A model generated the notes under the pieces. The model was given only the letters and a program-made list of their open reading frames with translations. It did no database searches and was not told the DNA's origin. Below are positions 8,700 to 16,510 of a DNA stretch of 36,719 nt, piece by piece (position 1 is the stretch's first letter; the number at the start of each line of letters is the position of its first letter). A program made the position numbers and the translations under genes. Source of the stretch: a virus; the IMG/VR virus record IMGVR_UViG_3300025102_000104, positions 1 through 36,719 of that record. One strand, 5' to 3'.

Positions 8700-10532
8700 A
8701 TGTCATACGGAAGTGGAAATAGCGGAGATTACAAAAAACTAAAAGGTCAGATGATACAAGTCACTGACACTGATCCAGTTGTGTATGCTGGTGCTTGGTC
8801 TTCTGGTGGTAGTTTAAATACTGCAAGAAGAAGAGTTGGGGCTGCAGGTATTCAAACTGCTGCAATAGCTTTTGGTGGTAGTAGCGATCCTCCAGTAAGA
8901 GCAAATGCTGAACAATACGATGGAACAAGTTGGACTGAAGTAGGTGATTTAAACACAGCTAGAGAAGCAATGGGTCCTAGTTCAAAAGGAAGTCAAACAG
9001 CTGTTTTAGCTGCTGGTGGAAATCCAATTACAACAGCTAACGAATTATGGGATGGAAGCAGTTGGACTGAAGTAGGCGATATTAATACAGGCAGAGAAGG
9101 GTTAGGAGGAGGTGGAACATCAACAGCAGCATTTGTTGCAGGTGGAACCACTGCTACAGCGAGACAAGTTTTATCAGAAACTTGGGATGGTTCTTCTTGG
9201 ACAGAAGTTGGAGACTTAAATGCTGCAAGGTCTTTTGCTGGGATGTTTGGAACACAAACATCTTCTATATTTGCAGGAGGAGATATTGCAACTGGTCAAT
9301 CAGCAGCTAATGAATCTTGGAACGGATCAGCTTGGACTGAAGTAGCAGATTTAAATGAAACAAAAAAAGCTATGGGTGCAGCTGGAACAGATAACACAGA
9401 AGGTTTAGTTTTTGGTGGCGGTGTTCCTGGAAGAACAGCAAACACAGAGACTTGGAATGGTTCTTCTTGGACAGAAGTTGGAAATTTACCTGCGGTAATA
9501 GATAATAATACAGGAGCAGGATCAGAAAGTAGTGCAATAACTGTAGGTGGTCGTAGTGCAACTGCAATTACAGGTGTAACAAATGAATGGTCTTTTCCAT
9601 CAACACCTGTAGTACAAGAAGGACAACTTTGGATTAAAACTGCAACAGGTACTAGTAGTGTTATGAAAGGATACCAGGCTCAAGGGACAGGTGCATGGGC
9701 AACTGGTGGAAATTTAAATGAGGCAAAAAGAGGATTATATTCAGCGGCAGGAGCTAGTTCAAGTGCAGGACTTATAGCTGGCGGACAAACTTCAGACACA
9801 ACTGTAACAGCTAACGCAGAAGAATATAATGGAACAGCATGGACAGAAAAAAGTAATTTAAATCAACAAAGAATGCAAATGTCTACAGCAGGTAGTCTTA
9901 CGGCTGCATTATGTGTAGGTGGAAATGTTCCAGGAGCCTCAGCTTTAGCAGAATCCTGGAATGGAAGTAGTTGGACTGAAGTAGGCGATTTAAATCAAGC
10001 AAGACGTTTAGCTGCACATTGTGGAACAAGCACTGCATCATTATATGCTGGAGGATATACTCCAGATAGTAGTGCTTTAGTAGAATCATGGAATGGTTCT
10101 TCATGGACAGAAACTGGAGATTTAAACACAGCTAGGGAAGAATTAGCTGGATCAGGAACACAACCAGCGATGATAGTTTTTGGAGGAGGTAGCCCTTCAG
10201 TAACAGCAAATGCAGAAAAATGGGATGGCACTGCATGGACAGAAGTAGCTAATTTAAATACAGCTCGAAAAAATTTGGGAGCGTCAACTGGAGGAACATC
10301 TACAGCAGCTTTAGGTTTTGGTGGACAAACTGGAAGTTTAGAAGACGCAACAGAATCTTGGAATGGTAGTTCTTGGACAGAATTAGGTGATATGTCAACC
10401 GCAAGAAAACAATTAAGTGGTAATGGAACACAAGTAAGTGCTCTAGGTGCAGGGGGTTTTACAGACGACAATGTAACATCAACAGAAGAATGGACAGTTC
10501 CATTTGTAACTAAAACAATAGGCACAGATTAG
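8700..10532 (+). CDS. kelch-like tail protein, two six-bladed propellers
   Basis: A 610-residue protein starting 1 base after the preceding stop, with the same design as its upstream neighbour. A short N-terminal module (about residues 1-30) and six blades are followed by a linker (VVQEGQLWIKTATGTSSVMK) and six more blades ending in TEEWTVP. Blade signatures such as WNGSSWTEVGDLN recur nearly identically at protein and DNA level, so recombination or conversion between blades and between the paralogues is plausible. It is the last gene before a sigma70-like promoter, so it ends the adhesion module. Confidence 0.75.
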   Translation: MSYGSGNSGDYKKLKGQMIQVTDTDPVVYAGAWSSGGSLNTARRRVGAAGIQTAAIAFGGSSDPPVRANAEQYDGTSWTEVGDLNTAREAMGPSSKGSQTAVLAAGGNPITTANELWDGSSWTEVGDINTGREGLGGGGTSTAAFVAGGTTATARQVLSETWDGSSWTEVGDLNAARSFAGMFGTQTSSIFAGGDIATGQSAANESWNGSAWTEVADLNETKKAMGAAGTDNTEGLVFGGGVPGRTANTETWNGSSWTEVGNLPAVIDNNTGAGSESSAITVGGRSATAITGVTNEWSFPSTPVVQEGQLWIKTATGTSSVMKGYQAQGTGAWATGGNLNEAKRGLYSAAGASSSAGLIAGGQTSDTTVTANAEEYNGTAWTEKSNLNQQRMQMSTAGSLTAALCVGGNVPGASALAESWNGSSWTEVGDLNQARRLAAHCGTSTASLYAGGYTPDSSALVESWNGSSWTETGDLNTAREELAGSGTQPAMIVFGGGSPSVTANAEKWDGTAWTEVANLNTARKNLGASTGGTSTAALGFGGQTGSLEDATESWNGSSWTELGDMSTARKQLSGNGTQVSALGAGGFTDDNVTSTEEWTVPFVTKTIGTD

Positions 10533-10534
10533 AC

Positions 10535-10563
10535 TTGACTGTTATTTAGAAAGTTATTATATA
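10535..10563 (+). promoter_or_regulatory. sigma70-like promoter before the oxygenase cassette
   Basis: TTGACT (10535-10540), a 17-base spacer, then TATATA (10558-10563), in the 42-base gap between the last propeller gene and the gene at 10575. The -10 lies inside TTATATAAG, which also occurs in the minus-strand promoter at 26512-26541. The expected transcription start is about 10570, very close to the ATG at 10575, so the transcript would have almost no leader. It would drive the coiled-coil gene and the four oxygenase genes. Confidence 0.55.
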
Positions 10564-10574
10564 AGTAATAAGAA

Positions 10575-11243
10575 ATGGATAAAGAAAAACGAAATATACA
10601 GACGTTAGCAACTACGCAATCTAAATATTTATCAGATATATTAGATGTCGAAGATGTTAAAGAGTTTAAGTCATTAATTCCTGAGCTAAAAGATACTTGG
10701 AAAAAGAAACAAGTATTTAGAACAGAAACAGAGATGAGATTTTCTGTATTATCAGATAATAAATATCCAACAAGAGCAGCTAAATATTGGCAGTGTGTTA
10801 GAGAACAAAATACACACTTTGAAAATTTAATGCACTTATCATTTGATGCTAGAAAAAATGATGTAGAGATAGAAAAATTAAGAGTAAAAATTAAAGAAGA
10901 AAAAAATAAACTAGAAAAACAATTATTACAAATAGAATTAGAAGAAAAAATATATGGCAAAGCAAGCATGGAACTTGTAGCTAAACACAGAATGAGAGAA
11001 GTAGCTACATGGTCTAAACTTAAAAAAGAATTTCATGATGGATCGTTTGATGACAAAGATGTAAATACACATCAAGCACATTCATATAAATTAAGATTAG
11101 AACATCAAAAAGCAACACTAACACCAGGCTCCTCTCAACCAGAGGTATTTAATGTATTAGGACAATTAAATACATTAGATAGAGTTATGAGAGAAGGTGA
11201 ATTGTTGCCTAATAAAGAAAAGAAAAAAATAAAAAGAAAGTAA
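10575..11243 (+). CDS. coiled-coil protein, unknown function, first gene of oxygenase operon
   Basis: A 222-residue highly charged protein. Residues about 90-135 form a strong Lys/Glu heptad region (EIEKLRVKIKEEKNKLEKQL). A conserved-looking C-terminal half contains MREVATWSKLKKEF and QAHSYKLRLEHQKA, and the end is very basic (NKEKKKIKRK). It has no signal peptide or membrane helix. I recognise no family, though similar proteins occur in marine phage genomes as hypotheticals. It starts just after the promoter at 10535-10563 and ends 1 base before the first oxygenase gene, so it is probably co-expressed with the four dioxygenases; a scaffold or substrate role is possible but unsupported. Confidence 0.65.
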   Translation: MDKEKRNIQTLATTQSKYLSDILDVEDVKEFKSLIPELKDTWKKKQVFRTETEMRFSVLSDNKYPTRAAKYWQCVREQNTHFENLMHLSFDARKNDVEIEKLRVKIKEEKNKLEKQLLQIELEEKIYGKASMELVAKHRMREVATWSKLKKEFHDGSFDDKDVNTHQAHSYKLRLEHQKATLTPGSSQPEVFNVLGQLNTLDRVMREGELLPNKEKKKIKRK

Positions 11244-11244
11244 T

Positions 11245-11907
11245 ATGAAATTTGACTTTGTTTATCTTGGTCAGACCGTTCTTAAATATCAAGTTCCTTT
11301 AGAAATTTTTGTTGGTCTCAATGATATATACGAAAAACGTAAAAAAGAATTACCTAAAGCCAATAAACAACTTGTAGGTAAAATAGAAGATGAAGTATCT
11401 TTATTTTATTCTGGTCCTAACAACAATAAAATGCATCAACATTCTTTTTTATCTCAAGATATACTAATGTGGTTTGATTCTATTTTTGATCATTATCTTA
11501 CATGGAATAAAATAGGTGAAAACCAAAGAGCAATAAATTCTATATGGGTTAATGAAATGAAAGCACATGAGTACAATCCAATACATATTCATCAAGGTAA
11601 ATTATTCACAGGCTTATCATCAGTTATGATTATGAAATTACCAAAAGAAACAGGTATAGAATATTCAGCACCAGACAAACCTATGAATGGAAGACTACAA
11701 ATTATAGGTGCAGCTAATGGTCAGTTTGCTAAAACAGATTATTCTCCTGAATGTAAAATAGGAGACTTTTATGTTTTTCCTTATGACATGAGACACTGTG
11801 TTTATCCTTATAATAATAGTAAAGAAAAACGTAGAACATTAGTTTGTAATGTTGATGTTGATTATAATCCGGTATCATCAAGAACAGCTGGAGGACAATT
11901 AGAATGA
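11245..11907 (+). CDS. 2OG-Fe(II) oxygenase-like protein 1
   Basis: A 220-residue protein with features of the double-stranded beta-helix oxygenases that use 2-oxoglutarate and Fe(II). HIHQG (His114, His116) fits the first part of the metal triad (H-x-H type), followed by a strand like the SGVYY strand of the third copy (FTGLSSVMIMKL). GDFYVFPYDMRHCVYPY supplies the distal His184, and KRRTLV supplies an Arg for 2-oxoglutarate. The N-terminal 100 residues are helical and unlike the other three copies. The substrate is unknown. Its stop overlaps the next start (ATGA), so the cassette is translationally coupled. This is the least standard of the four by motif. Confidence 0.65.
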   Translation: MKFDFVYLGQTVLKYQVPLEIFVGLNDIYEKRKKELPKANKQLVGKIEDEVSLFYSGPNNNKMHQHSFLSQDILMWFDSIFDHYLTWNKIGENQRAINSIWVNEMKAHEYNPIHIHQGKLFTGLSSVMIMKLPKETGIEYSAPDKPMNGRLQIIGAANGQFAKTDYSPECKIGDFYVFPYDMRHCVYPYNNSKEKRRTLVCNVDVDYNPVSSRTAGGQLE

Positions 11908-12485
11908 TTATAAAAATGCCAAGATGGCAATCTTACATGGCTACCACAACAGAACCTTTGTTTACTCCACAACAATGTCAAGATATTATAAATGCAGGTC
12001 ATTCAGAAAAACCACAAGTGGCACAAGTGGGTATGAACAAACCAGGTGGTGGCGTTGATAAGAAGAAAAGAACAACAACAATATCTTGGATACCATTTAA
12101 AAAATTACCAGAAATGTATAAAAAAGTAGAACATCAATTATCATTAGTAAACTTAAATCATTTTGGTTTTGAAAATGTACATATAACAGAACCTGCACAG
12201 TTTACAGAATATCCTAAAGGTGGATTTTATGATTGGCATATGGATTTAGATGTTAACGGTCAACACGAACCACCAGTTAGAAAAATATCTATGACGTGTT
12301 TATTATCTGATCCATCTACGTTTACAGGTGGTGAATTAGAATTTACAGAAAAACATAAAATAAATAATTTAAAACAAGGACAAGCTATATTCTTTGCATC
12401 ATTCTTAAGACATAGAGTAGCTCCTGTAAAAAAAGGAATTAGGAGGTCTTTGGTTATGTGGTTTGGAGGCCAACCTTTTAAATGA
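11904..12485 (+). CDS. 2OG-Fe(II) oxygenase 2, prolyl-4-hydroxylase-like
   Basis: A 193-residue protein with the clearest dioxygenase core of the four. YDWHMDLD gives H112-x-D114, GGELEF is the typical mid-barrel turn, FFASFLRHRVAPV gives the distal His170, and KGIRRSLVMWFGG gives the 2-oxoglutarate-binding Arg180. Length and order fit P4Hc/PiuC-like proteins of phages and bacteria. Family reactions hydroxylate proteins, peptides or small molecules; the substrate here is unknown. The ATG overlaps the previous TGA. An in-frame ATG at 11916 is an alternative start. Confidence 0.85.
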   Translation: MIIKMPRWQSYMATTTEPLFTPQQCQDIINAGHSEKPQVAQVGMNKPGGGVDKKKRTTTISWIPFKKLPEMYKKVEHQLSLVNLNHFGFENVHITEPAQFTEYPKGGFYDWHMDLDVNGQHEPPVRKISMTCLLSDPSTFTGGELEFTEKHKINNLKQGQAIFFASFLRHRVAPVKKGIRRSLVMWFGGQPFK

Positions 12486-13096
12486 ACCGAGAAATATTAT
12501 TTCCAACTCCTGTCTATTGGAAAGATTTACCTAACGCAAAAGAACTTAATAAATATTTATTTAAACACATAAAAGCTTGGTACAAAAGCGATATTAAAAA
12601 AGGCAAACCTACTGGAGAATTTAAAACTAATTCTGGGTTTGGTTGGCATAGTTCAACAGATATGAATAATAAAAAAGAATATGATCCTTTAATATCAGAG
12701 TTATTTAAGATGGCTGAAGAATGTAATAAAGATTATGGTATTAAACCTAAATTAGGTTTAGGTAATATGTGGGCTAATGTAAGTCCAACTTATTCTTATA
12801 ATAAAACACATACACATCCTAACGCTATGTGGTCAGGTGTATATTATATTAAAGTACCTAAAAATTCTGGTAAGTTGTTTTTAGAAGACCCTAGACCAGG
12901 ACCTAATAATTACATGCCAAGAAGAATAGATAATCTACCTAAAGCCTTATGGCGTGTTATTGCTTATGAAGCAGTAGAAGGTAGAATGATATTTTTTCCA
13001 TCATGGCAACCTCATGGTGTGGACATAAACATGAATACAGAAAAAGGTGAAAAGAACTGGCGTATATCTGTGTCATATAACTTTATACAAATATGA
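12482..13096 (+). CDS. 2OG-Fe(II) oxygenase 3, TIGR02466-like
   Basis: A 204-residue protein. The start (LFPTPVYWKDLP) and the core THTHPNAMWSGVYYIKVP, with H110-x-H112 then WSGVYY, are hallmarks of the small putative oxygenases grouped as TIGR02466/PF13759. FFPSWQPHGVD gives distal His178, and NWRISVSYNF gives Arg194 for 2-oxoglutarate. The metal site is H-x-H...H rather than H-x-D...H, as usual in this group. It overlaps both neighbours by 4 bases (ATGA). The family is common in marine phages, but its substrate is unsettled. Confidence 0.82.
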   Translation: MNREILFPTPVYWKDLPNAKELNKYLFKHIKAWYKSDIKKGKPTGEFKTNSGFGWHSSTDMNNKKEYDPLISELFKMAEECNKDYGIKPKLGLGNMWANVSPTYSYNKTHTHPNAMWSGVYYIKVPKNSGKLFLEDPRPGPNNYMPRRIDNLPKALWRVIAYEAVEGRMIFFPSWQPHGVDINMNTEKGEKNWRISVSYNFIQI

Positions 13097-13743
13097 GTTT
13101 TAAAAAAAACAAATATCAAGTTATTAGAGGAGCTATATCAAAAGAACTAGCAGATATAGCTTTTACTTATTTAAGAATATCAGCAGAAGCAGATTATTGG
13201 TTACTTGCTAATCAAGCAACACACGAAGGTAATTTTTTAATAGGTAATTTTAAAGATAGGCAAGTTCCAAATTCTTATGCAAAATATGCAGACCGATTGA
13301 TGGAAACATTACTTGTTAAAACTATACCTATGATGAAAGCTAAAACAGGTTTAAATTTAATACCTACTTACTCATACACAAGATTATATAAAACAGGTAA
13401 TATATTAAATAGACATAAGGATAGACCTAGTTGCGAGATATCAACAACACTTAATTTAGGTGGTGATCCATGGCCTATCTATATTGATCCCACAGGGTCT
13501 AACAACGTCATAGATGAATATAAAGGTATAATGAAACCAAATGCTCCTAAAGGAAATAAAGTAGATTTAAAACCTGGCGACATGCTTATATATTCTGGCT
13601 GTGAATTAGAACACTGGAGAGAACCGTTTCAAGGTAAGTTATGTGGTCAAGTATTTTTACATTATAATCATGCAAATGGACCCTTTGCAAAGTCTAATTT
13701 ATATGATAAAAGACCATTATTGGGTATACCCAAAACTCGTTGA
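13093..13743 (+). CDS. 2OG-Fe(II) oxygenase-like protein 4
   Basis: A 216-residue protein. RHKDRPSCEISTTLNLGG gives H108-x-D110 with the following strand, LKPGDMLIYSGCELEHWREP gives the distal His174, and GKLCGQVFLHYNHA places Lys182 where the 2-oxoglutarate carboxylate contact is expected. The N-terminal half is helical (KELADIAFTYLRI) with a conserved-looking TYSYTRLYKTGN before the barrel. This arrangement is typical of phage P4Hc-like proteins. It overlaps the previous gene by ATGA and ends the four-gene cassette; a 34-base gap with a TATAAT box follows. Substrate unknown. Confidence 0.78.
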   Translation: MSFKKNKYQVIRGAISKELADIAFTYLRISAEADYWLLANQATHEGNFLIGNFKDRQVPNSYAKYADRLMETLLVKTIPMMKAKTGLNLIPTYSYTRLYKTGNILNRHKDRPSCEISTTLNLGGDPWPIYIDPTGSNNVIDEYKGIMKPNAPKGNKVDLKPGDMLIYSGCELEHWREPFQGKLCGQVFLHYNHANGPFAKSNLYDKRPLLGIPKTR

Positions 13744-13766
13744 TTCCCAACGCAATCTAATATAAT
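13740..13766 (+). promoter_or_regulatory. possible sigma70-like promoter before the tail hub gene
   Basis: A perfect TATAAT (13761-13766) lies in the short gap before the ATG at 13778. The best -35 is TTGATT (13740-13745) at a suboptimal 15-base spacing. The predicted start of about 13773 again falls just before the ATG, and no Shine-Dalgarno site is visible. In DNA this AT-rich a chance TATAAT is quite possible. Confidence 0.3.
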
Positions 13767-13777
13767 CTAATTAACCT

Positions 13778-15925
13778 ATGTTACAAAAAGTTAAATTTGC
13801 ACCTGGATTCAATAAACAAGTCACTGCTACTGGAGGCGAGAGCCAATGGGTTAACGGAGATAATGTTAGATTTAGATATGGCACACCTGAAAAAATTGGT
13901 GGTTGGTCTCAATTAGGTTCGGTTGCAGTAACGGGTCGTAATACAGCTATTCATCATTTTATCAATACGTCAGGTATTAAGTACGCTGTGCTTGGAACAA
14001 ACAGAATTTTATACGCATACTCAGGTGGTATATTTTATGACATACATCCACTTAAATCTACAACAACATTAACTAGTGCTTTTTCTACAACTAACGGATC
14101 AGCAGTTGTAACATTAACATTTGCATCAGCACATAATATTAATCAATTCGATATTATCTTATTAGATAATTTTACATCTATAACAAACTCTGGTTTTACA
14201 TCAGCTAACTTTGACGATAATAAATTTATGGTGACCACAGTGCCAACAGATACAACGATAACAATTAACGTTGGATCAAATGAATCAGGCAGTGGTGCCA
14301 CTACATCAGGCGGTATTAGAGTTAGACATTATTATCCAGTTGGTCCAGCTGTAGAAGTTGCATCAACAGGTTGGGGATTAGGACCTTGGAGTGGTTTTAA
14401 AACAGGACAATTTACATCAACACTATCCTCAAGTATCAATGCATCCGTTACAAGTTTAACAATGGCTAGTTCAACTTCTTTTCCATCTTCAGGAACGGTA
14501 TTGATTGATAATGAACTTATTACTTATACAGGTAACAGTGGTGGCACATTATCTGGTTTGACAAGAGGAGCTTCAGGAACCACAGCAGCAACACATTCAT
14601 CAGGAGCTACAGTGACTGATGCATCTAATTTCTTTGCGTGGAATGCTGCAGCGTCAGGCGACGTGGTAACAGCACCAGGATTATGGTCATTAGATAATTT
14701 TGGTAATAAACTTATTGCAACTATTAATAGTGGTGAAACGTTTGAGTGGGACTCTAATCCTACTGGAGCTAACAACACAAGAGCAACGATTGTGTCAGGT
14801 GCACCAACAGCTTCTGCACTTTCTTTAGTATCTACACCAGATAGACACTTAATATTTTTTGGCACAGAAACAACGATTGGAACTAAATCTACACAAGATC
14901 CTATGTTTATAAGATTCTCTTCTCAAGAAGATATTAACACTTATGCACCATCAGCAACGAATACAGCAGGCACACAGAGACTTGCAGATGGATCAAAAAT
15001 TGTAGGATGTATTAGAGGTCGAGATGCAATTTACGTTTGGACAGATACAGCATTATTTATTATGAGATTTGTTGGTCCACCATTTACTTTTTCATTTCAA
15101 CAAGTTGGTACGAACTGTGGATTGATTGGACAGAACGCAGCGGTCGAAGTTGATGGTACAGCTTATTGGATGTCTGAAAATGGTTTCTTTAGATATACAG
15201 GTAAATTAGAGTCATTACCGTGTTTGGTTGAAGACCACGTATTTGATGATATTAATACAACGCCAAAACAACATATTAATGCAGGTTTAAATAATTTGTT
15301 TGGTGAGGTAATGTGGTTCTATCCTAACTCAGGATCAGGAACTGTAAACAGAGTAGTAACTTATAATTATTTAGACTCGTCTCCTCAAAGACCAGTGTGG
15401 ACTACAGGAACATTAGCTCGAACATCGTGGCAAGATTCTGCTGTATTTGGTAAACCTCACGCAACAGAGTATGATGAAGACGGAGAAACAGCAGACACAG
15501 ATGTTAACTATGTTCACGGAAACACTGACGGTACATCTACATATTACGAACATGAAACAGGATTAAACCAAGTTAAAGAAGGTGCAACTACAGCTATTGC
15601 TGCTAACATAGAATCAGGAGACTTTGATATAGGTCAACAAGGATTAGCTGGCGATGGTGAGTTTATGATGAAAATAAGAAGAGTGATACCAGACTTTTTA
15701 TCTCAAACAGGAGATGCAGTAGTAACTTTAAATTTAAGAGATTTTCCAAATGATACACAAGCTAGTTCTACATTAGGACCATTTACTATTACAAGTGGTA
15801 CACAGAAAATAGATACACGAGCTAGAGCGAGATCTATATCTTTAAAAATAGCTAATACAAGCACAAGTCAGTTTTGGAAATTAGGCACATTTAGAATAGA
15901 CTATCAACCGGATGGAAGAAGATAA
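13778..15925 (+). CDS. packaged-DNA stabilisation / tail hub protein, P22 gp10-like
   Basis: A 715-residue protein. The start (KVKFAPGFNKQ, WVNGDNVRFRYGTPEKIGGW) is the signature of the phage stabilisation family (P22 gp10, Phage_stabilise), which forms the hub closing the tail channel after packaging. Later segments (ATPDR-like STPDRHLIFFGTE, FSSQEDINTYAP, GRDAIYVWTDTALFIMRFVG, FQQVGTNCGLIGQNAAVEVDGTAYWMSENGFF split by short spacers) form a beta-propeller-like body. About residues 226-275 are an inserted beta domain (FPSSGTVLIDNELITYTG, LTRG, THSSGATV) often present in marine phage copies. It is the main evidence for P22-like tail architecture. Confidence 0.85.
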   Translation: MLQKVKFAPGFNKQVTATGGESQWVNGDNVRFRYGTPEKIGGWSQLGSVAVTGRNTAIHHFINTSGIKYAVLGTNRILYAYSGGIFYDIHPLKSTTTLTSAFSTTNGSAVVTLTFASAHNINQFDIILLDNFTSITNSGFTSANFDDNKFMVTTVPTDTTITINVGSNESGSGATTSGGIRVRHYYPVGPAVEVASTGWGLGPWSGFKTGQFTSTLSSSINASVTSLTMASSTSFPSSGTVLIDNELITYTGNSGGTLSGLTRGASGTTAATHSSGATVTDASNFFAWNAAASGDVVTAPGLWSLDNFGNKLIATINSGETFEWDSNPTGANNTRATIVSGAPTASALSLVSTPDRHLIFFGTETTIGTKSTQDPMFIRFSSQEDINTYAPSATNTAGTQRLADGSKIVGCIRGRDAIYVWTDTALFIMRFVGPPFTFSFQQVGTNCGLIGQNAAVEVDGTAYWMSENGFFRYTGKLESLPCLVEDHVFDDINTTPKQHINAGLNNLFGEVMWFYPNSGSGTVNRVVTYNYLDSSPQRPVWTTGTLARTSWQDSAVFGKPHATEYDEDGETADTDVNYVHGNTDGTSTYYEHETGLNQVKEGATTAIAANIESGDFDIGQQGLAGDGEFMMKIRRVIPDFLSQTGDAVVTLNLRDFPNDTQASSTLGPFTITSGTQKIDTRARARSISLKIANTSTSQFWKLGTFRIDYQPDGRR

Positions 15926-16089
15926 TGGCTAGAATTGTACAAGCATTAACACAACCTAATAAAGAATACGATCAACAGATTCAACAATCATTTGTTAGAG
16001 ATGTTGATAGTGTAATACAAAAACTTAATACAACGTTCCAACAAGACGTAAAAGATGAAGTTGAAGCGTTTAACTTTTTCTTAGCATAA
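15925..16089 (+). CDS. 54-residue structural-region protein
   Basis: The frame is exactly packed between its neighbours: its ATG shares one base with the TAA of the hub gene, and its TAA shares one base with the ATG of the next gene. The 54 residues (start MARIVQALTQPN, end VEAFNFFLA) are mostly one predicted helix, rich in Gln, Asp and Val, with no cysteine or membrane segment. The double coupling supports it as a real gene. Function unknown; a small linker or assembly protein of the tail is plausible. Confidence 0.65.
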   Translation: MARIVQALTQPNKEYDQQIQQSFVRDVDSVIQKLNTTFQQDVKDEVEAFNFFLA

Positions 16090-16430
16090 TGGCAAATTCT
16101 TTTGTAAATAAAAAAGCTGATTTAACATCAACGAGTGCTACGACATTATACACTGTACCCACAGCTACAACGAGTGTGGTTAAGTCTATATTAGTGTCCG
16201 AGGACTCTGGTAACGCTGATACTATAACGGTAACAATTACAGATACTAGCGATAATGTATTTAGCTTATTTAAGACTAAATCCATATCAGCAAATGCAAC
16301 AACAGAATTACTAACAAATTCTTTAGTTTTAGAGGAAAGTGAAGTATTAAAAGTAACAGCAGCAACCGCAAATAGACTACATGTGGTGCTTTCTGCTCTA
16401 GAGATTAAACCTAGAGAAGTAACAACATAG
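16089..16430 (+). CDS. small beta-rich virion structural protein
   Basis: A 113-residue protein with alternating beta-strand segments rich in Thr and Val (TTLYTVPTATTSVVKSILVS, TITVTITDTSDNVFSLFKT, LKVTAATANRLHVVLSALEI). The spacing suggests a compact beta-sandwich. Proteins starting with the pattern of a short helix, then LYTVP and V-K-SI-V-S, occur in marine phage structural clusters, but I cannot name a role; decoration or tail-surface protein is the best guess. The stop is followed directly by the candidate structured RNA at 16431-16492. Confidence 0.65.
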   Translation: MANSFVNKKADLTSTSATTLYTVPTATTSVVKSILVSEDSGNADTITVTITDTSDNVFSLFKTKSISANATTELLTNSLVLEESEVLKVTAATANRLHVVLSALEIKPREVTT

Positions 16431-16492
16431 TCTTGATTTACTAGGAAAAACCTAGTAAGTTGATAAATTCAGGTGAAATTCCTGCCTTAAGA
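16431..16492 (+). ncRNA. candidate three-way-junction RNA element
   Basis: In the 80-base gap between two structural genes, starting directly after the stop codon, three helices can be paired: an outer helix TCTTGA (16431-16436) with TTAAGA (16487-16492, one G-T pair); a perfect 8-bp hairpin TTACTAGG/CCTAGTAA (16438-16445, 16451-16458) with an AAAAA loop; and CAGG/CCTG (16470-16473, 16481-16484) with a TGAAATT loop. No T-tract follows, so it is not a standard terminator. The gene at 16511 has no clear Shine-Dalgarno site, so a translation or mRNA-processing role is possible. No known riboswitch or ribozyme was matched by eye. Confidence 0.35.
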
Positions 16493-16510
16493 ATTTAATT
16501 TAATAAACAT

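Noticed and set aside
9995-10525. Minus-strand open frame of 176 residues
   Set aside because: It lies opposite a propeller gene, and its composition (Pro, Ala, Val, Ser) is the mirror of the repeated blade codons; no ribosome site or recognisable motif.
5504-10532. Diversity-generating retroelement acting on the adhesins
   Set aside because: No reverse transcriptase or template repeat is seen in the window, and the proteins are kelch-like rather than C-type-lectin-like. A distant element cannot be excluded.
16431-16492. Hammerhead ribozyme or rho-independent terminator
   Set aside because: The CUGAUGA...GAAA core is not in the right order (GAAA is in a hairpin loop), and no T-tract follows any of the stems.
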